Source of the DNA: Sneathiella sp.
GTDB lineage: Bacteria; Pseudomonadota; Alphaproteobacteria; Sneathiellales; Sneathiellaceae
DNA length: 6,049 nucleotides
Reading direction: 5' to 3'
Assembly (NCBI GenBank): GCA_016765515.1
Contig: JAESPT010000088.1
Coordinates: forward strand, 1 to 6,049
In this document: positions 1 to 5,947 of the stretch, in pieces
Layout: each line of letters opens with the position of its first letter
Position numbering within the stretch: position 1 is the stretch's first letter
The notes under the pieces: generated by a model
Databases searched by the model: none
Seen by the model: the letters and a program-made list of their open reading frames with translations, nothing else
What the model was told of the DNA's origin: nothing
Made by a program: the position numbers and the translations under genes

Positions 1-2070
1 AAGAGTTTTTGCTTCTTCAACCTTTACTTCCATGGCGGCCATGGTCCCGACTCCGCGGGTTTTACCTTGCGCATTACTGCGTTTCAGAATGACGTCGACA
101 GCTTGATCCAACGATAGGATGCCTGCGGAATAAGCTGCCGCAATCTCACCGACGCTGTGACCAAGAGAGACAGTCGGGTGAACACCGAAGCTGGCAAGAT
201 ATTCGACGAGAGCAATTTGGATTGCCATAATCAAGGGCTGAGCAATCATAGTGTCGCTGATTTCTTCAGAGTCCGCCTTCTCAATGGACTCAATTATTGA
301 CCAGCCTGCTTTTTCCTGAATTAGCGTGTCGATTTTTGTGATCCACAACTTGAATGTTGGATCTTCGACAATTAGATCCTTGGCCATACCGGGATATTGG
401 GCGCCATTCCCATTGAAAACAAAGGTAATAGGCTTTGGATCTGGGTCTGCCTGACCGGTGAGTGCAGTTTGATAAGGGGAAGCTTCATCGAGATAAGCAG
501 TAAGAGAGCTTTTGATATCTCCCAGATTTTTACCAGTGACAGCGAGGCGGTTTTCAAAACTCTCCCGGTAATGGACCGCAGCCGATGCTATTTCAACATA
601 CTGTTTTGTACTGGAAACATTTTCTAAATAGGTCAGATATTTTTCGGCGAGCTTTGCAAGCGATATTTCTGATCGAGCTGAAAGAAGGAGGGGAGGTAAA
701 TGACCGGCCCCACCTTTTGCCGTCTTATGGAGCGGCAAGGCCGTGACTTTTGTATCTAATTGATATTCTTTAAGAATGGCATGGCCATTAGCGCCACCAA
801 ATCCGAAGGAATTAACGCCGACAACAATTGGATTGTCGCGATTTTCCACGGAGGTTGTTTCTGTGGCAACTTTTATTCGGTATTCATCAAAAGGAATATC
901 ATCACGTTGTTTTTGAACATGCAGGCTTTTCGGTATTATACCGTTTTTAACAACCAGTGTTGCTTTGATCAAACCCGCCATTCCAGAGCCAGCTTCTAAA
1001 TGACCAGCATTAGATTTGGCAGAACCAATTAACAGTTCTTTGTCGCGATGTGGTCCAAAAAATCGGCCAATGGCTCCGACTTCTGCTGCATCACCGACAA
1101 TAGTTCCTGTTCCATGGGCTTCCAGATAGGTAACGTCTTCAGGTGGAATATTGGCAGATTTATATACTTTACGAAGCAGTTCTTCTTGCCGGTCGGAACT
1201 TGGCAGGGAAATACCGTTCGTTCGTCCATCTGCATTGGTACCGACGCCAGCAACAATGGCATGAATAGGGTTTCCATCTTCCAGTGCTTTACTGAGGCGC
1301 TTTAGGACAAGAATGCCGCCGCCTTCTGAACGGACATATCCATTGCCACGGCTGTCAAATGCCATGCATCGTCCATCTTCGGACAACATGTTTGCTTGAG
1401 AGAATCCAACAAAAGGATAGGGCGTAAGAAGAACACTGACGCCGCCGCAAATGGCCATATCAGATTCGCCCAATCGAATTTTCTGGCAGGCTAGGTCCAG
1501 GGCATAGAGTGAAGAAGAGCAAGCAGTATCAACGGAGAGACTAGATCCGTGTAAATCATAAAAATAGGACAACCGGTTTGAAGCAATGCTCATGGTTGTT
1601 CCGAGCATGAAGAAGGAATTTCCAGAAGCCAGATCGGATATTTTTGTATTGCCGTAGTCGATTGAAGAGATACCAATGAAAACGTTTGCATCTGAACCAC
1701 GTACTGTTGAGGGGATAACACCAGCATTCTCAAATGCTTCCCAGCTCAATTCTAAAAGTAATCTCTGTTGCGGGTCTAGTTGTGCCGCTTCACGCGGTGA
1801 AATATTAAAAAAGCTAGCATCGAAGTCCCAGATATTATCAAGTTGTCCAGCGGCTTTGGTATAGGCTTTTCCTGGAATATCCCTTTCGGGGTAATAATAG
1901 GCATCTACATTCCAGCGTTCACTGCTGACTTCTGTAATAAGATCTTCACCATTTACCAGGACACGCCAGTAATCATCAAGGTTATCGCAGCCATTGGGCA
2001 GGCGAATAGAAGATCCAACGATAGCAATTTCATTGCCAGTAAACGTGGTGCTTGCTTTTGATTTTTTCAT
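1..2070 (-). CDS. Type I polyketide/fatty-acid synthase, N-terminal KS-AT part (runs off the left edge)
   Basis: This is the 5' part (690 codons, no stop) of a large modular synthase that builds an acyl or polyketide chain by decarboxylative condensation in the cytoplasm. The ketosynthase domain spans about residues 12-435. It has the nucleophile in DTACSSS (Cys184), the catalytic histidines in EAHGTGT (His319) and KSNAGH (His357), and the closing motif SFGFGGANGH at 421-430. A linker of about 110 residues leads into an acyltransferase domain starting near 548, with the nucleophile in GHSVGE (Ser639) and a downstream Arg664. The window ends inside this domain, so extender choice and later domains (KR, DH, ER, ACP) cannot be read. 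ATG at 2070 is the only possible start: an in-frame TAA lies just upstream with no start codon between. The Shine-Dalgarno is weak (AAGGT, 12-base spacer), and kpsS ends 5 bases before, so translational coupling is likely. The nearest known parallel is rhizobial RkpA, by context and architecture only. The oxyanion loop reads GNGAQ instead of the usual GQGxQ. Confidence 0.95.
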   Translation of the reverse strand, partial: MKKSKASTTFTGNEIAIVGSSIRLPNGCDNLDDYWRVLVNGEDLITEVSSERWNVDAYYYPERDIPGKAYTKAAGQLDNIWDFDASFFNISPREAAQLDPQQRLLLELSWEAFENAGVIPSTVRGSDANVFIGISSIDYGNTKISDLASGNSFFMLGTTMSIASNRLSYFYDLHGSSLSVDTACSSSLYALDLACQKIRLGESDMAICGGVSVLLTPYPFVGFSQANMLSEDGRCMAFDSRGNGYVRSEGGGILVLKRLSKALEDGNPIHAIVAGVGTNADGRTNGISLPSSDRQEELLRKVYKSANIPPEDVTYLEAHGTGTIVGDAAEVGAIGRFFGPHRDKELLIGSAKSNAGHLEAGSGMAGLIKATLVVKNGIIPKSLHVQKQRDDIPFDEYRIKVATETTSVENRDNPIVVGVNSFGFGGANGHAILKEYQLDTKVTALPLHKTAKGGAGHLPPLLLSARSEISLAKLAEKYLTYLENVSSTKQYVEIASAAVHYRESFENRLAVTGKNLGDIKSSLTAYLDEASPYQTALTGQADPDPKPITFVFNGNGAQYPGMAKDLIVEDPTFKLWITKIDTLIQEKAGWSIIESIEKADSEEISDTMIAQPLIMAIQIALVEYLASFGVHPTVSLGHSVGEIAAAYSAGILSLDQAVDVILKRSNAQGKTRGVGTMAAMEVKVEEAKTL

Positions 2071-2075
2071 GTGAA

Positions 2076-3296
2076 CTAGCGTACCTTAGTCGAATTCATC
2101 AATCTAGAAAAACTGTTTGTAACGGCTAGTTGAATTCCAGTTTTAGTATAAAAATTTCCGTTTATATGGCAATATTCAAGCAAAGCTGATTTAAACGCTT
2201 CATAAAGCGATATGTCAGATAGACATGGGTTGGTCCAAAAAGCATCATCTTGCGCTGTCGCTGTAAGACCATCCAGTGCGTAAATAGCGGAGCCTAATAC
2301 CATTACAGGGACTTGTTTATCAAGGGCTGTCATACCAACCGTACTATTTATAGTTATAACACCTTTGCAATAATCCAGTATTTTACCCAAATCGCCGCCG
2401 TCAATAAATTGAACGCGATCAGAAATATCGAGTTTTGAGGACAGCGTTTGAACCTGCTGCCGATAATTAATCATACCGTTATCTAGCGGATGGTTTTTGA
2501 TCAATAGCACTGCTTTTGGATCGGCATGTTTTGCAAATGATTTGATGACAAAATCTATGGCTTTTTCCAATCCCTTGAAACTGGAATGGATGCGGACCTG
2601 GCTGTCTGAATCCAGTTGCAACGGAAATAAAAAAACGGGATTTTTTCGTTTCGAAAGGGCCTCAATGATCTTTTTCGCTTGAGGACGCATCCAAGTTAAT
2701 TTTAACAAACGCAGAGCCCAGGTCGAATATTCGTGCCAGATCACGTAGGGACGGTGTGTTTTGTGATGAGGGAATTTCCACTTTAGGAATAAACAGTAAA
2801 AATTATAGGCAAAGTCATACGTTATTCGTTGCTTGAGGCCGCCGCCAACGGATTTGATTCCCATCGGTGCGGTTTCATCTGTGCTAGGAATGTCTTTTGT
2901 TAGCGGGAAATCGAAATCAGAATTCCCATTTACGCCGCCTGTTTCCAAGGTAACCCAATGGGGCCGTAAATACCCTTCTTCAAAGACCCAGACTTGGATG
3001 TCCAAAATCTTGGCTATGTGAATGGCTGTCACATGCCATGTGCGGCAATCACCAAACAAGATGATATCAGTGATGCCCAGTCGATCATATTGATCCGTGA
3101 TGAACGTTTTGAATTCAGCTGGTTTTTTCCGAAAATCTATTTCGTGAAAATCGTGCCAAAACAATTGGTCTCCGCCGTTGAAATTAACTTTGTGGACGGC
3201 ATGCCCATCTGCGGCAATCCGCTTTCCAAGTTGCAGAAAGAAAGGACTGGCTATTGTCTGCAAAAATAAAAATGATCTGTTTTCAAGGGCAACCAA
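2076..3296 (-). CDS. kpsS: KpsS-family capsule polysaccharide Kdo transferase
   Basis: The 406-residue product matches the KpsS/Capsule_synth family along its whole length. In E. coli group 2 capsules, KpsS adds the first beta-Kdo to the phosphatidylglycerol-type acceptor and KpsC extends the linker, on the cytoplasmic face before ABC export. Family landmarks seen in order are FLFLQ near residue 9, NFNGGDQLFW at 38-47, LFGDCR at 80-85, VFEEGYLRPHWVTLE at 104-118, GGVN at 120-123, FPLQLDSDSQVRIHSSF at 224-240, KNHPLDNG at 267-274, INSTVG at 316-321 and the INGNFYT block near 378. The length is typical of KpsS rather than the two-module KpsC. The start is TTG at 3296: an in-frame TAA lies 24 bases upstream, no ATG or GTG lies between, and an AGGT precedes the TTG by about 9 bases. 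This leaves eight residues before the first conserved strand. The gene is first in a minus-strand operon with the synthase. I cannot verify the acceptor lipid or donor sugar; Kdo transfer is inferred from the family. Confidence 0.93.
   Translation of the reverse strand: MVALENRSFLFLQTIASPFFLQLGKRIAADGHAVHKVNFNGGDQLFWHDFHEIDFRKKPAEFKTFITDQYDRLGITDIILFGDCRTWHVTAIHIAKILDIQVWVFEEGYLRPHWVTLETGGVNGNSDFDFPLTKDIPSTDETAPMGIKSVGGGLKQRITYDFAYNFYCLFLKWKFPHHKTHRPYVIWHEYSTWALRLLKLTWMRPQAKKIIEALSKRKNPVFLFPLQLDSDSQVRIHSSFKGLEKAIDFVIKSFAKHADPKAVLLIKNHPLDNGMINYRQQVQTLSSKLDISDRVQFIDGGDLGKILDYCKGVITINSTVGMTALDKQVPVMVLGSAIYALDGLTATAQDDAFWTNPCLSDISLYEAFKSALLEYCHINGNFYTKTGIQLAVTNSFSRLMNSTKVR
2083..2087 (-). promoter_or_regulatory. 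Weak ribosome binding site of the synthase gene
   Basis: AAGGT on the minus strand lies 12 bases before the ATG at 2070, inside the last codons of kpsS. The spacer is longer than ideal. Together with the 5-base gap between genes, this suggests that synthase translation leans on ribosomes finishing kpsS. Confidence 0.35.
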
Positions 3297-3336
3297 GGAC
3301 GTAATACCTATTATTTATCGATCTTATATTAGACTG

Positions 3337-3366
3337 AATATAATCTACACGGCAGGAATATGGCTA
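3337..3366 (-). promoter_or_regulatory. Candidate promoter for the kpsS-synthase operon
   Basis: Read on the minus strand, TAGCCA (3366-3361, four of six matches to TTGACA) is followed after 18 bases by TATATT (3342-3337, five of six matches to TATAAT). This would place the transcript start near 3330 and give a leader of about 35 bases before the TTG start of kpsS. The region is AT-rich, so such matches arise easily by chance. Confidence 0.25.
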
Positions 3367-3379
3367 CCTAAATCAGATC

Positions 3380-3417
3380 AGAAGTCATTTCCCTTTCCGT
3401 TAAAGGTATATGATTCT
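3380..3417. repeat. Imperfect palindrome, possible operator
   Basis: The arms CCTTT (3392-3396) and AAAGG (3402-3406) flank the loop CCGTT. Further out, CAT (3386-3388) and ATG (3410-3412) pair symmetrically. With one bulged G, AGAA-G-TCAT (3380-3388) pairs with ATGATTCT (3410-3417). The element sits between the two divergent promoter candidates, where a regulator could touch both. It lacks a U-run, so it is not a good terminator. No known regulator's consensus is recognised. Confidence 0.35.
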
Positions 3418-3431
3418 TGGATATGTTAGTT

Positions 3432-3459
3432 TTCTCACAGTCAGAAAAAAATTTATACA
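3432..3459 (+). promoter_or_regulatory. Candidate promoter for the pqi operon
   Basis: TTCTCA (3432-3437, four of six matches to TTGACA) is followed after 16 bases by TATACA (3454-3459, four of six matches to TATAAT). The transcript would begin near 3466, just ahead of the leader ORF and the pqiA start. The match is weak. In E. coli pqiAB is induced by superoxide stress through SoxRS, but I cannot identify a SoxS site here. Confidence 0.25.
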
Positions 3460-3485
3460 AAATCAATGAAAACCAGTAGTTTAGA

Positions 3486-3551
3486 ATGACACCAACGAGG
3501 AAAGTAAAGAGGGCTTTAGCATTAATAAAGCGCAACGCCAAGATAGAATGA
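3486..3551 (+). CDS. Possible 21-residue leader peptide overlapping the pqiA start
   Basis: A short frame begins at ATG 3486 and stops at TGA 3549-3551. The stop overlaps the ATG of the first pqiA gene (3548-3550) and abuts a second ATG at 3551. The peptide is very basic (eight Lys/Arg in 21) with an Ala/Leu/Ile-rich middle. No good Shine-Dalgarno precedes its ATG. If translated, it would couple ribosomes to pqiA, which otherwise lacks a binding site close to its ATG. A frame this short is easily a chance event, so this is a weak call. Confidence 0.2.
   Translation: MTPTRKVKRALALIKRNAKIE
3508..3513 (+). promoter_or_regulatory. Strong Shine-Dalgarno upstream of the first pqiA gene, spaced for an ATT codon
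   Basis: AGAGGG at 3508-3513 is the best ribosome-binding sequence before pqiA, with a second purine block, GAGGAAAG, at 3497-3504. It lies 34 bases before the ATG at 3548, too far for direct use. It is 7 bases before an ATT (3521-3523) that is in frame with pqiA. ATT is a rare but documented bacterial start codon (for example E. coli infC). Use of it would add nine residues to PqiA. Confidence 0.4.
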
Positions 3552-4162
3552 TGGTTGAGACGCATCGGGCGTGTCTTGAATGCGATATGCTGCACGAAAT
3601 TACTGAGATGCACTCGGGAGAAGCTGGATATTGTCAGCGTTGTGGTGCCGTGTTGTTTCGCAGCCAAAAAAATAGTCTCGACGGGGCATTGGCGTTCGCT
3701 CTAACAGGTTTGATTTTCTTTTTTCTTGCTAATTTATTCCCGCTTTTAGAATTTGAAATGCAGGGGAATATTCAGACAAACAGGCTGATTGACGGATCGA
3801 TAGAATTCTTTAGTGCTGGATATGGTTTGCTTGGATTGGTGGTTTTACTCTCAAGTGTCGTGGCCCCTATGTTGATATTGCTGTTTCTTGTGAGTATTCT
3901 GCTTCCCTTGAAATTTCACAAAAAACCTTTTTTCCCGGAAGCTCAAATTCGGCTTCTGGTGCATTTACGACCTTGGGCGATGGCAGAGATCTTTGTACTT
4001 GGTATTATTGTTGCCTATGTAAAATTGGGTGATTTCGCGGATGTCAGCTTGGGTGTGTCCCTTTTTTCCTTTGTTTTCATGGTGCTTGCAACACTTTTAG
4101 CGTATGTCACATTGGATATGAAGGATCTGTGGTACCGCCTTGGGGAACTACAGAAAAAATGA
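3548..4162 (+). CDS. pqiA: PqiA N-terminal half, inner-membrane protein of the Pqi lipid-transport system
   Basis: This 204-residue product corresponds to the first half of E. coli PqiA, the polytopic inner-membrane partner of the MCE protein PqiB, involved in envelope lipid transport and membrane integrity. It opens with a cytoplasmic zinc-ribbon, CLEC (Cys9, Cys12) and CQRC (Cys29, Cys32). Four hydrophobic segments follow at about 45-67, 93-121, 143-163 and 166-188. Family signatures are FRSQKNS at 37-43, ANLFP at 61-65 and RPWAMAEIFVLG with VKLGDFADV at 141-166. The whole unit is homologous to the next gene, which carries the second half. The start is uncertain: ATG 3548 and ATG 3551 lack a close Shine-Dalgarno, while ATT 3521 has an ideal one. 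I give the ATG as the conservative choice; the zinc-ribbon falls inside either form. The stop TGA overlaps the next gene's ATG, so the two halves are probably made in equal amounts. Confidence 0.9.
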   Translation: MMVETHRACLECDMLHEITEMHSGEAGYCQRCGAVLFRSQKNSLDGALAFALTGLIFFFLANLFPLLEFEMQGNIQTNRLIDGSIEFFSAGYGLLGLVVLLSSVVAPMLILLFLVSILLPLKFHKKPFFPEAQIRLLVHLRPWAMAEIFVLGIIVAYVKLGDFADVSLGVSLFSFVFMVLATLLAYVTLDMKDLWYRLGELQKK

Positions 4163-4815
4163 CACAGGAACGTCAACCGCAGAGACAAACAGCACGGCAG
4201 ATTGGTGCAGTCAGCTGCCATGCGTGTCATTTTCTCGTAATGCCTGATGATCCCGTTGTCGATCACAAATACTGCCCGAGATGCAATAGCGGAATTTTCA
4301 GTCGCAAGAAAAATAGCATTAACAGAACCTGGGCCTTGTTGGTCGCTGCTATGATTTTATATATTCCTGCAAATATATTTCCAATAATGACTGTCGTATC
4401 CTTTGGTAAGAAGACCGAAGACACAATCATCAGTGGGGTATTGCATCTGGCCGGTTCAGGACAGTGGGTGATCGCATTGGTCGTCTTTGTTGCCAGTATT
4501 CTTGTGCCGATAATTAAAATAATTTCACTGACTTTTCTAAATGCTTCTGTACAGATAAAATTTCGCTGGCGCCCAAAAGAGAGAGCCTATTTGTACAGGA
4601 TAATCGAAACAATTGGACGGTGGTCGATGGTTGACATCTTTATGATTTCGATCTTGATCGGTTTAGTGAAATTGCAGGCAATTGCAACGGTTGAAGTGGG
4701 ACCAGGTGCCCTCGCATTTGCCGCAGTTGTAATCTTGACAATGTTTGCCGCAATGGCATTTGAACCCAGATTGATATGGGATCAGGCTGAGGATAGTGTG
4801 CATGGGAGAGGATAA
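4159..4815 (+). CDS. pqiA: PqiA C-terminal half, inner-membrane protein of the Pqi lipid-transport system
   Basis: This 218-residue protein matches the second half of E. coli PqiA. It has a zinc-ribbon with CHAC (Cys20, Cys23) and CPRC (Cys39, Cys42), then four hydrophobic segments at about 56-78, 101-128, 157-172 and 182-200. Conserved family blocks are SRKKNSI at 48-54, YIPANIFPIM at 68-77, ASILVPIIKII at 112-122, GRWSMVDIF at 153-161 and MFAAMAFEPRLIWD at 195-208. Together with the preceding gene it totals 422 residues, about one E. coli PqiA (417). A GTG at 4129 would extend the frame by ten codons. I prefer ATG 4159 because it overlaps the upstream stop as ATGA and has a GGGGA sequence about 12 bases before it. 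The extra residues would only re-read the upstream gene's tail. The end overlaps the start of pqiB by 14 bases, so all three genes form one operon. Its partner would be the other half-protein in a heteromeric PqiA. Confidence 0.93.
   Translation: MTQERQPQRQTARQIGAVSCHACHFLVMPDDPVVDHKYCPRCNSGIFSRKKNSINRTWALLVAAMILYIPANIFPIMTVVSFGKKTEDTIISGVLHLAGSGQWVIALVVFVASILVPIIKIISLTFLNASVQIKFRWRPKERAYLYRIIETIGRWSMVDIFMISILIGLVKLQAIATVEVGPGALAFAAVVILTMFAAMAFEPRLIWDQAEDSVHGRG
4789..4793 (+). promoter_or_regulatory. Ribosome binding site deciding the pqiB start
   Basis: GAGGA lies 8 bases before ATG 4802, the normal spacing, and inside the end of the second pqiA gene. It is too close (2 bases) to serve the in-frame GTG at 4796. 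A second site, AGAGGA at 4807-4812, sits 7 bases before an in-frame TTG at 4820, so a minor product six residues shorter is possible. Confidence 0.6.
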
Positions 4816-5947
4816 TAAATTGAACGCAGAACAGCCTGTCGTCAGGCGGGGTTACTCTGGTTTGATGAGTATCTGGTTAGTACCATTGATTGCAGTCTTG
4901 ATAGCAGGATGGCTTATTATAAAATCAGTAAATGAAGAAGGGCCAGAAATTAGTATCTCCCTCTTCAGTGCCAAAGGACTGGATGCCGGGAAAACACCCT
5001 TAAAATACAAAGATGTAACCATTGGTATTGTGGATCGAATTGAATTCCCTGAAGATGATAAAGGGATAAATGTCATTGTCTCTGTGCAAAGAGATGCCGA
5101 GAAATATTTGACGGATACCGCCCGGTTCTGGGTCGTTGCGCCCGCGATCGGTTTGGAAGGGGTCTCTGGTTTGGAGACGTTGTTATCCGGTGCCTATCTT
5201 GAAATTGATCCGGGCAGAGGAGGCGAACGGAAAACTGAATTTCTAGGTCTTGAAACCGCTCCGGTTATTACGTCCACAACCGCCGGTAAAGAGTTCTTGC
5301 TTCGGGCGAATCGTCTTGGCAATGTCAAGCGCGGTACACCCATTATTTACAAGGGAATTCGGGTCGGAAAACTGCTTGGTCATCAACTGGCAGACGATAG
5401 TCAGTCTGTGGAGTTATTCGCATTTATTGAAGCCCCCTATGATCAGCTGGTGCAGGAAGGAACACGTTTCTGGGACGCGGGCGGTGTGAATGTATCTCTG
5501 TCTACCAGCGGTATTGAATTAGGGGCAGAATCCATTCAAGCATTGTTATCGGGCTCCATCGAATTTGAAACGCCCGCTGTTTTAAGAGATACTTGGGTCG
5601 CTGACGCTGGATATGAGTTCAGACTTTACTCAAATCGCAAATCTATGGAGGACGCCAAATTTACAGAAAGAGTATCCTATATTCTTTATTTTGACGGATC
5701 TGTGAGCGGGCTTGAAGTTGGAAGTTCGGTTGAGTTTAAGGGAATGAAAATTGGAACGGTGAAAGAGATTACGCTCGAATTTCAGCGGGAAACGGGGAAA
5801 TATTTTTTACCTGTGGTTATTGATATTGAACCGCAGCGGGTAAGAATTATAGAATCAACGATACCGTTTATTCCGTTCTCGAAGAAGGGAAAATCAGGGG
5901 AAAAGTCGTACAGACATTGGTTGATCGAGGACTGCGTGCCCGGTTGA
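4802..5947 (+). CDS. pqiB: PqiB, MCE-domain periplasmic lipid-transport protein (apparently frameshifted near its third MCE domain end)
   Basis: In E. coli PqiB is anchored in the inner membrane and forms a hexameric tube of stacked MCE rings and a coiled-coil needle across the periplasm toward the lipoprotein PqiC. Here a short cytoplasmic tail precedes a single membrane anchor (about 21-41, with GYSGLMSIWLVPLIAVLIAG). MCE domain 1 spans about 45-137 (GLDAGKTPLKYKDVTIG, then RFWVVAPAIGLEGVSGLETLLSG). MCE domain 2 spans about 163-257 (GTPIIYKGIRVGK, RFWDAGGVNVSLSTSGI, ALLSGSIEF). MCE domain 3 starts near 291 (YFDGSVSGLEVGSSVEFKGMKIGTV, then DIEPQR at 341-346). The frame then ends at residue 381 in a tail unlike the family. 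The expected RGLRARL and LTGQLVVDLD strands lie in the -1 frame downstream, so the gene is broken or recoded; E. coli PqiB is 546 residues. The start is set by GAGGA 8 bases before ATG 4802. It overlaps the second pqiA gene by 14 bases. Confidence 0.92.
   Translation: MGEDNKLNAEQPVVRRGYSGLMSIWLVPLIAVLIAGWLIIKSVNEEGPEISISLFSAKGLDAGKTPLKYKDVTIGIVDRIEFPEDDKGINVIVSVQRDAEKYLTDTARFWVVAPAIGLEGVSGLETLLSGAYLEIDPGRGGERKTEFLGLETAPVITSTTAGKEFLLRANRLGNVKRGTPIIYKGIRVGKLLGHQLADDSQSVELFAFIEAPYDQLVQEGTRFWDAGGVNVSLSTSGIELGAESIQALLSGSIEFETPAVLRDTWVADAGYEFRLYSNRKSMEDAKFTERVSYILYFDGSVSGLEVGSSVEFKGMKIGTVKEITLEFQRETGKYFLPVVIDIEPQRVRIIESTIPFIPFSKKGKSGEKSYRHWLIEDCVPG

Larger units (their letters stand above)
3297..3547. 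other. Divergent intergenic region between kpsS and pqiA
   Basis: About 250 AT-rich bases separate two oppositely directed operons. Both must be transcribed from here unless promoters lie inside the genes. I see one weak promoter candidate in each direction, an imperfect palindrome between them, a purine-rich Shine-Dalgarno stretch near 3497-3513 and a short leader ORF. I see no tRNA, no clear terminator and no convincing larger gene. Longer open frames crossing this region, on both strands, overlap real coding sequence and look like chance. Confidence 0.8.

Noticed and set aside
1..2061. Several short plus- and minus-strand frames of about 60-85 codons within the synthase region
   Set aside because: All overlap the continuous 690-codon synthase frame, which carries intact catalytic motifs; they are shadows.
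3392..3406. Hairpin CCTTT-CCGTT-AAAGG as a transcription terminator
   Set aside because: The stem is short and there is no U-run on either strand; both flanking genes point away from it, so no terminator is expected.
3178..3429. Plus-strand frame entering the intergenic region
   Set aside because: Most of it is antisense to the conserved N-terminus of kpsS and it has no family features.
3368..3667. Minus-strand frame of 99 codons with a hydrophobic stretch, crossing the intergenic region
   Set aside because: It overlaps the pqiA zinc-ribbon coding region in antisense, lacks a recognisable family and would block the intergenic promoters; it is most likely a shadow frame.
4129..4158. Upstream GTG start for the second pqiA gene
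   Set aside because: It would only add ten residues re-reading the previous gene's tail; the ATG at 4159 has the ATGA overlap and a GGGGA upstream.
5895..5905. Second GGGGAAAAG run as an alternative slippery site
   Set aside because: Its phase relative to the pqiB frame (GGG GAA AAG) does not give the X XXY YYZ pattern needed for tandem slippage.
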